Below are positions 4,785-8,876 of a stretch of 8,876 nucleotides of DNA, piece after piece (the first letter of the stretch is position 1; every line of letters begins with the position of its first letter). Made by a program: the position numbers and the translations under genes. The notes beneath the pieces were generated by a model. That model saw only the letters and a list, made by a program, of their open reading frames with translations. It searched no databases and was not told the origin of the DNA. This DNA comes from an uncultured Clostridia bacterium (lineage in GTDB: Bacteria; Bacillota; Clostridia; Oscillospirales; Oscillospiraceae), in the NCBI GenBank assembly GCA_945487445.1, contig CALYTU010000063.1, forward strand, positions 1-8,876, in the 5' to 3' direction.

Positions 4785-6548
4785 TTATGTCCCTCCATAT
4801 CCTTTGTCCTTTTTCAACAACTGGGAAAGTGCCATCAAGTCGTCTTCCGTGTTGCGATTTTCCTTCTTGCCGTGCTCCTGTCGGATCACGGCAACACAGT
4901 CGGTGAACGCGCGTTCGTCCGTCACATGGTCAAAGCGCTGACTGATCTCACCGAGGCGGCTGCTCTCCTCGGGGGTGAAGTTCTGCAGAGCAGCAAGGCT
5001 GACGTGCAGTCCGTCCCGGTGAAGGGCAACCAGCGCGTCATATGCCTTTCCGAGAAAGCGGACGGAAAACTCTGCGCCGCTCAGATCGGGGACCAGCTCC
5101 GACAGGGCCGGGTCCAGCAGGGTCATACCCACAACCTCTTCCTCCGCTCTGGCGGAACGGGTGTTGCCATATTCGCTGCGAAGCCGCCGGTCTTCGGGCA
5201 GTCCCGTGGTGACAGGCGAGAGATCCCGGCGCTCCTGCAGCTGGCGTTCCCGTTTGATCCGTTTTCCAAAGGCTTTCCGGACCTCCAGCAGCATCGCATC
5301 CGGGGAGATTCCGGCCGCCTTGGCGGCTCGGTCGGCGTAGATTTCGCGCTTCGCTTCGGAAGGGAAGGTGGACAGCAGCTCGGCGGCCTTTTCAATAAAC
5401 TCCACCCGCTGCTCATCCTTTGTCAAATCGAAATGGCCCTGCAGAGAGAGCAGCCGGTAGTCCGCCTGATCTGTGGAGCCCTGGATCAGCACGTCAAATG
5501 GATCAGCGCCGAATTTATGCAGGAACTCATCGGCGTCCTTGGCGTCGTGGAGCTGCAGGATCTTCACCTTGACCCCGGCCCGCCCAAACATCCCAATGGC
5601 CCGCTGGGTGGCATTCTGGCCGGCGGAATCGTTATCGTAGGTCATGATGACCTGATCGGTGTATTTGCTGATGATGTTGACCTGCTCCTCCGTCAGCGCC
5701 GTTCCCTGGGAAGCCACAGCGCAGTCAAAGCCAAACTGGTGGCAGGCAATGGCATCCAACGGCCCCTCGCAGAGGATGATATAGGGCCGCTTTGATTTTC
5801 TGGCAAGATTCATGGCATACAAGAACTTGCGCTTGGAGAAGATCAGGGTGTCGGTGGGGTTGATATATTTTGCCTTGGCATCCCTGTCCAGGGCGCGGCC
5901 GGCAAAGCCGATCACATTTCCCCGCAGGTCGATCTGAGGGAACATGATCCGATTTCGAAAGCGGTCATAGACGTTCTGGGCGTTCTTTTGAGAGACGGCA
6001 GCCAGATTGGCCGCGATCAGCTCCTCGCGGGTGTAGCCTTTCCGCTCCATCGCGGGCAGCAGACTGTGATAATCGTCTGGCGCGTAGCCAATGCCAAACT
6101 TGACCACCGTGGGCCAGTCCATGCCCCGCCCGAGCAGATAGGACCTGGCGTCCTTTCCGGCGTCCGACTTCAGCAGATCGTGGTAGTATTTCGCCGCATC
6201 TCTGCAAAGCTTCCAAAGCCGTTCCTGTTCTTTGTATTGGCTCTGATACTTTTCGTCCTGCGGAACCTCGAGATTGACCCGTCTGGCCAGAAAATGCACT
6301 GCGTCGGGGTAGGACAGGCCCTCGATCTCCATGATGAAATTGATGACCCCGCCGCCCTTGTGGCAGCCGAAGCAGTAGTACATCTGCTTGTTAGGTGCCA
6401 CGGAAAAAGAGGCGGTCTTCTCCCCGTGGAAGGGACAAAGGCCAAAGTAATTCGTTCCGCTGCGCTTGAGCTGCACATACTGCCCCACCACCTCGTCAAT
6501 CGGGTTGCGGGCAATCAGCTCGTCGATAAATGCCGGCGGAAATGCCAC
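4785..6548 (-). CDS. dnaG: DNA primase DnaG
   Basis: 587-aa replicative primase that makes RNA primers on unwound template DNA in contact with the DnaB-type helicase. Visible parts, numbered from the start chosen here: the N-terminal CHC2 zinc domain (C38, H41, C59, C62 in GLCPFHGEKTASF and YYCFGCHKGGG); the RNA polymerase core with RIMFPQIDLRGNVIGFAGR (about 200-218); the Toprim metal site with CEGPLDA (E261, D265) and TYDNDSAG (D305, D307); and a C-terminal region from about 370 that normally binds helicase. A start at GTG 6557 (3 codons longer) is open in frame, but that codon overlaps the AGGAGG itself; GTG at 6548 has the ideal 8-nt spacing, so I chose it. The gene follows dgt after 51 bp and precedes rpoD by 2 bp. 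All key residues are intact. Confidence 0.97.
   Translation of the reverse strand: MAFPPAFIDELIARNPIDEVVGQYVQLKRSGTNYFGLCPFHGEKTASFSVAPNKQMYYCFGCHKGGGVINFIMEIEGLSYPDAVHFLARRVNLEVPQDEKYQSQYKEQERLWKLCRDAAKYYHDLLKSDAGKDARSYLLGRGMDWPTVVKFGIGYAPDDYHSLLPAMERKGYTREELIAANLAAVSQKNAQNVYDRFRNRIMFPQIDLRGNVIGFAGRALDRDAKAKYINPTDTLIFSKRKFLYAMNLARKSKRPYIILCEGPLDAIACHQFGFDCAVASQGTALTEEQVNIISKYTDQVIMTYDNDSAGQNATQRAIGMFGRAGVKVKILQLHDAKDADEFLHKFGADPFDVLIQGSTDQADYRLLSLQGHFDLTKDEQRVEFIEKAAELLSTFPSEAKREIYADRAAKAAGISPDAMLLEVRKAFGKRIKRERQLQERRDLSPVTTGLPEDRRLRSEYGNTRSARAEEEVVGMTLLDPALSELVPDLSGAEFSVRFLGKAYDALVALHRDGLHVSLAALQNFTPEESSRLGEISQRFDHVTDERAFTDCVAVIRQEHGKKENRNTEDDLMALSQLLKKDKGYGGT
4791..4796 (-). promoter_or_regulatory. 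Ribosome binding site for the TTG start of rpoD
   Basis: GGAGGG on the minus strand, 8 nt before TTG 4782-4780, lying within the last codons of dnaG. It is the main support for the non-ATG start of rpoD and implies that ribosomes finishing dnaG pass over the rpoD initiation site. Confidence 0.8.
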
Positions 6549-6556
6549 GAGAGTCA

Positions 6557-6562
6557 CCTCCT
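6557..6562 (-). promoter_or_regulatory. Ribosome binding site that decides the dnaG start
   Basis: AGGAGG on the minus strand, 8 nt before GTG 6548-6546. It overlaps the alternative upstream GTG (6557-6555), which therefore cannot be the start it serves. Confidence 0.8.
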
Positions 6563-6599
6563 GCGTTCACGGTTCCAAGCTTCCGTTTCCGGTCTTCCA

Positions 6600-7604
6600 T
6601 CACCGTATGGACCAGGCCGTGGGAACAAATATCTCCTCGAATTTATAAACGGCGTATTTGTCCGTCATACCGGCCACATAATCACAGACCACACGGGGCA
6701 TACCCTCCAGGTCCAGCTGGGGCAGGAAATCAGCGGGAAGTTTCTCCGGGTGTTCCAGATAAAATTTGTAGAGCGCCTGGATGATTCGTCTGGCCTTGGA
6801 CTCCTCGCCCTTCGCCACGGGATTGCGGTATACATGCTCGAACATGAATTCCCGCAGCTCCAGCATGGCGGCCTCAATCTGGGGCGTCATTTGGATGACC
6901 GGACGGCCCAGAGAGGTCTGCACCACGTCGGAAACCAGGGTGTTAATTCGCTGGGAATGGGTTTCCCCGAGCACGGCGGCAATTTCCTTGGGAATGTCGC
7001 CGTTTTGCAGGATGCCCGCCCGCACAGCGTCGTCAATGTCGTGATTGATATAGGCAATCCGGTCGGACAGCCGTACGATCTGCCCCTCCAGCGTTTCCGG
7101 GGTCTCCGGACCGCTGTGGCAGAGGATTCCCCGGCGGACCTCATAGGTCAGGTTGAGGCCCTGACCGTCCTTCTCCAGCTTGTCCACCACCCGAAGAGAT
7201 TGCTCATTGTGGCAGAAGGGGATCCCCATGACCTCAGACAGCGCCTTTTCTCCGGCATGTCCGAAGGGGGTGTGGCCCAGATCGTGACCCATTGCCGCCG
7301 CCTCGGTCAGATCCTCGTTAAGGTTCAGTGCCCGCGCAATCGTACGGGCAATCCTGGCAACCTCCAGTGTGTGGGTCATGCGCGTGCGGTAGTGATCCCC
7401 CTCGGGCTGAAGAAACACCTGTGTCTTGTGCATCAGCCGTCGAAAGCTCCGGCTGTGCAATATCCGATCGGCATCCCGCTGATAGCAGGTGCGATCCTCC
7501 CGTTCCGGCTCCGGTCTGCCCCGGCCCCTGGTCTGCGCGGCCAGGGCCGCGTACGGGGCAAGGAGCTCGCGCTCGCGCTGTTCGATGATTTCACGTATCG
7601 TCAT
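6600..7604 (-). CDS. dgt: dGTPase-like deoxynucleotide triphosphohydrolase (HD domain)
   Basis: 334-aa HD-superfamily protein of the deoxyguanosinetriphosphate triphosphohydrolase-like group. Family members cut dNTPs to the nucleoside and triphosphate and so affect dNTP pools; substrate preference cannot be read from sequence. The metal-binding HD set is complete: H78 (RMTHTLEVARIARTIA), H107-D108 (MGHDLGHTPFGHAGE, with H111 and H116) and D181 (RLSDRIAYINHDIDDA). The N-terminal RSFRRLMHKTQVFLQPEGDHYRTR segment is typical. I start at ATG 7604-7602 (MTIREIIEQRE), preceded by GGGTGAG and a short spacer; a TTG nine codons upstream lacks a binding site. It is short of E. coli Dgt (505 aa) but normal for the clostridial/actinobacterial form. 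dgt-dnaG-rpoD is a common clostridial order and may be one transcription unit, with 51 bp to dnaG. Confidence 0.94.
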   Translation of the reverse strand: MTIREIIEQRERELLAPYAALAAQTRGRGRPEPEREDRTCYQRDADRILHSRSFRRLMHKTQVFLQPEGDHYRTRMTHTLEVARIARTIARALNLNEDLTEAAAMGHDLGHTPFGHAGEKALSEVMGIPFCHNEQSLRVVDKLEKDGQGLNLTYEVRRGILCHSGPETPETLEGQIVRLSDRIAYINHDIDDAVRAGILQNGDIPKEIAAVLGETHSQRINTLVSDVVQTSLGRPVIQMTPQIEAAMLELREFMFEHVYRNPVAKGEESKARRIIQALYKFYLEHPEKLPADFLPQLDLEGMPRVVCDYVAGMTDKYAVYKFEEIFVPTAWSIR

Positions 7605-7669
7605 GCTACTCACCCTATATATTGTTCGCAAAAAATCAAAAAAACCCTCTAGTTTTGGAAAAATTTTTT
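7605..7669. other. AT-rich spacer upstream of dgt
   Basis: About 65 bp of A/T-rich sequence between dgt and the 195-bp repeat, with a near-perfect palindrome (GGAAAAATTTTTTCC, 7657-7671). A TATATA on the minus strand (about 7616-7621) could be a -10 box for dgt, but no matching -35 stands at 16-18 bp and the leader would be only about 10 nt, so I do not call a promoter. Confidence 0.4.
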
Positions 7670-7864
7670 CCGGTTATCGGTTTGGCTCATCAAACACGCC
7701 GAAGGTCGGCCAGGCCTCTGGCCGCCGGACACGGTTACAACCAGAGCATCCGGTTTTCAACCGAAAAACCTTCAAGTTTACAATGTCGTTTTCTGGAAAC
7801 CTGCAATCATTGCGGCGGTCTGAGGTCAGGCCGCCCTACACATGGAAAGCGGATGAACGCCGAT
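7670..7864 (+). repeat. 195-bp intergenic repeat, copy A (3' side of yigZ)
   Basis: Non-coding block of 195 bp that aligns along its length with 8531-8725 in the same orientation, at roughly three quarters identity by eye, with shared blocks such as CAAACACGCCG, GGCCGCCGGACACG and GGTCAGGCCGCCCTAC. It holds two hairpins: CGGCCAG-GCCT-CTGGCCG (7707-7724) and GGCGGTCTGA-GG-TCAGGCCGCC (7814-7835, one G-T pair). Its ends show a short inverted match, TTATCGG (7674-7680) and CCGATAA (7860-7866). It begins 14 bp past the yigZ stop. No ORF is supported. It may be an old mobile or structured repeat family. Confidence 0.75.
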
Positions 7865-7878
7865 AAACAGCGATTTTT

Positions 7879-8508
7879 TTATTCTTCCAAACGTACTGCC
7901 CGGAGCTCCTCGCCCGTCTCGATGGGGATGACCGCACCGCGGGTCAGATCCGTAACGCGGGCGGCGAAGGCAGCTGTTCGATCCGCAGGCAGCAGGACGT
8001 GGAGGCAGATATCGGCGCTGTACTCCGTATCGGCCACAACGCCCCCAAAGCGTTCCACCTCCTGCCGCAGCCGATCAAAAAAGGTGTAAGGCAGAATCAG
8101 GTCCAGCTTTTTCCAGAGCTGTTTCAGGGCGATCCCGGCCTCGCGGAGAGCATCTCTGGCAGCCTTGCCATAGGCCCGGACCAGCCCTCCCGTTCCCAGC
8201 AGGGTGCCGCCAAAGTAGCGCGTCACAACACAGCAGACATTCTCCGCTCCCGCCCCGCGCAAGACCTCCAGAACCGGCATCCCCGCCGTGCCCTGGGGCT
8301 CCCCGTCGTCGGAATAGCGGGTCGGGCCGCCGTGGATGATATAGGCGTAGACGTTATGGGTGGCGTCCCAGTGCTGCTGGCGCATCTCCTTGAGCCGGTT
8401 CAGCGCGTCCTCCTCGGTGTCCGTGACCCAGATCCTGCCGATGAAGCGGGATTTCTTTTCAACAAATTCCGCCTCGGCGTCCCGGGCGGGGATTTTATAT
8501 GCTTCCAT
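7879..8508 (-). CDS. yigZ: YigZ family protein (IMPACT/UPF0029 N-terminal, DUF1949 C-terminal)
   Basis: 209-aa member of the YigZ/IMPACT family. The bacterial role is unresolved; the eukaryotic relative IMPACT/YIH1 modulates Gcn2 signalling, and nucleic-acid binding has been proposed from structure. The N-terminal domain shows the family signature in order: KKSRFIGRI (18-26), HNVYAYIIHGGPTRYSDDGEPQGTAGMPVLEVL (51-83) and VVTRYFGGTLLGTGGLVRAYGKAA (94-117). The C-terminal part (about 138-200) fits the DUF1949 fold. Length is typical (about 200-210). I start at ATG 8508, with GAGG 7 nt upstream; a GTG directly before it has poorer spacing. The gene stands alone, closely bracketed by two copies of a 195-bp repeat (14 bp after its stop, 22 bp before its start). 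No promoter could be assigned with confidence. Confidence 0.95.
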   Translation of the reverse strand: MEAYKIPARDAEAEFVEKKSRFIGRIWVTDTEEDALNRLKEMRQQHWDATHNVYAYIIHGGPTRYSDDGEPQGTAGMPVLEVLRGAGAENVCCVVTRYFGGTLLGTGGLVRAYGKAARDALREAGIALKQLWKKLDLILPYTFFDRLRQEVERFGGVVADTEYSADICLHVLLPADRTAAFAARVTDLTRGAVIPIETGEELRAVRLEE

Positions 8509-8530
8509 CACAATACCTCAAATTCGGAAT

Positions 8531-8725
8531 CCGGTGATCGGTTTGTCTCAGCAAACACGCCGTGGGGCGGTCAGATTCACGGCCGCCGGACACGCTGACA
8601 GTTTGCGCACCGGCTTTGCAACAGAAAATCCGTCAGTTTGCAATACCATTTTCGGGAAACTCGGCAATCATCGCAGCGGCCTGTGGTCAGGCCGCCCTAC
8701 GCACGGAAATCGGATGAAAGCCGAT
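8531..8725 (+). repeat. 195-bp intergenic repeat, copy B (5' side of yigZ)
   Basis: Diverged partner of 7670-7864, same length and orientation. The same two hairpin positions are kept with altered sequence: GGCGGTC-AGATTCAC-GGCCGCC (8566-8587, one G-T pair) and GCGGCCTG-TGGT-CAGGCCGC (8676-8695, fully paired). The ends show a weaker inverted match around ATCGG. The block occupies most of the 5' region of yigZ, so any yigZ promoter further upstream would transcribe through it. Confidence 0.75.
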
Positions 8726-8822
8726 TTCCAGTATCCGAAATGATCTCCCCTTCGGCCACAATATACCGTGCTTGGTAATACACGGCTTCACGGCTTATAC
8801 TAAGCTCCCATAGAAACCTTTC
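8726..8822. other. Unassigned spacer upstream of yigZ
   Basis: Part of the 368-bp stretch (8509-8876) without a gene; the remainder is repeat copy B and element copy 3. These 97 bp hold a weak inverted pair, CCGTG (8766-8770) and CACGG (8781-8785), with a 10-nt loop. I see no convincing gene, promoter or terminator here. Confidence 0.4.
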
Positions 8823-8876
8823 ATCTGTTCAGTATCCTGTCATTTCGAGGCGATTCATCGCCGAGAAATCCGTATT
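8823..8876 (+). mobile_element. MITE-like element, copy 3 (cut by window end)
   Basis: The last 54 bases are identical to 24-77 of copy 1. The outermost two bases of the element (GT) are TC here, so the terminus has changed or decayed. The right half, and any target duplication, lie outside the window. Orientation is the same as copy 1 and opposite to copy 2. Confidence 0.8.

Noticed and set aside
3352..4941. Long open frame of 529 codons on the plus strand
   Set aside because: Antisense to acpP and rpoD and crossing their intergenic promoter; no known motif or good start. The same applies to the plus-strand frames at 4872-5795, 5988-7652 and 7999-8598.
8760..8790. Hairpin CCGTG...CACGG upstream of yigZ as a terminator or operator
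   Set aside because: Only 5 bp of stem with a 10-nt loop and no T-run; easily expected by chance.

Overview
The window reads as a stretch of core chromosome from a GC-rich member of the Clostridia, most likely a gut Oscillospirales/Oscillospiraceae relative. That assignment is an inference from gene order, Gram-positive style AGGAGG ribosome binding sites, a large Gram-positive type SRP RNA and protein sequence character; no database was searched. Every gene lies on the minus strand. No phage, plasmid, CRISPR or defence genes were seen.

Reading in the direction of transcription (right to left): yigZ (7879-8508, IMPACT/UPF0029 family) stands alone between two diverged copies of a 195-bp intergenic repeat. 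Then comes dgt (6600-7604) - dnaG (4785-6548) - rpoD (3655-4782), a nucleotide hydrolase, the replicative primase and the housekeeping sigma factor. dnaG and rpoD are 2 bp apart, and rpoD starts at TTG. A new promoter (TTGACA-16-TATGAT) then drives a solitary acyl carrier protein gene (3311-3529). Next is the SRP RNA gene (about 2957-3256), not protein-coding but recognisable from its S-domain loop and Alu domain. Last is dnaX (1168-2766) - ybaB (774-1127) - recR (172-774), with a 1-nt stop/start overlap between the final two. The order SRP RNA - dnaX - ybaB - recR is the one known from Bacillus and many Firmicutes.

Together the genes cover replication (DnaX clamp loader, DnaG primase), recombinational repair (RecR, probably YbaB), transcription initiation (RpoD), protein targeting (SRP RNA), fatty acid carriage (ACP) and nucleotide hydrolysis (Dgt).

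The least ordinary content is in the spacers. A 123-bp element with inverted ends occurs as two full, base-for-base identical copies in opposite orientation (22-144 and 2789-2911), and as a third copy cut by the window edge (8823-8876). Both full copies are flanked by short direct repeats (8 bp TGAAAGCG; 7 bp TTTTTAA) that look like target site duplications, so this is a recent MITE-like mobile element. Inside it, two face-to-face copies of one unit (TGTCATTTCGA - variable tip - GAGAAATCCGT) each form a hairpin. One copy sits between the SRP RNA and dnaX, directly in front of the dnaX ribosome binding site. The second family (195 bp, 7670-7864 and 8531-8725) brackets yigZ and keeps two hairpins whose stems differ in sequence between copies.
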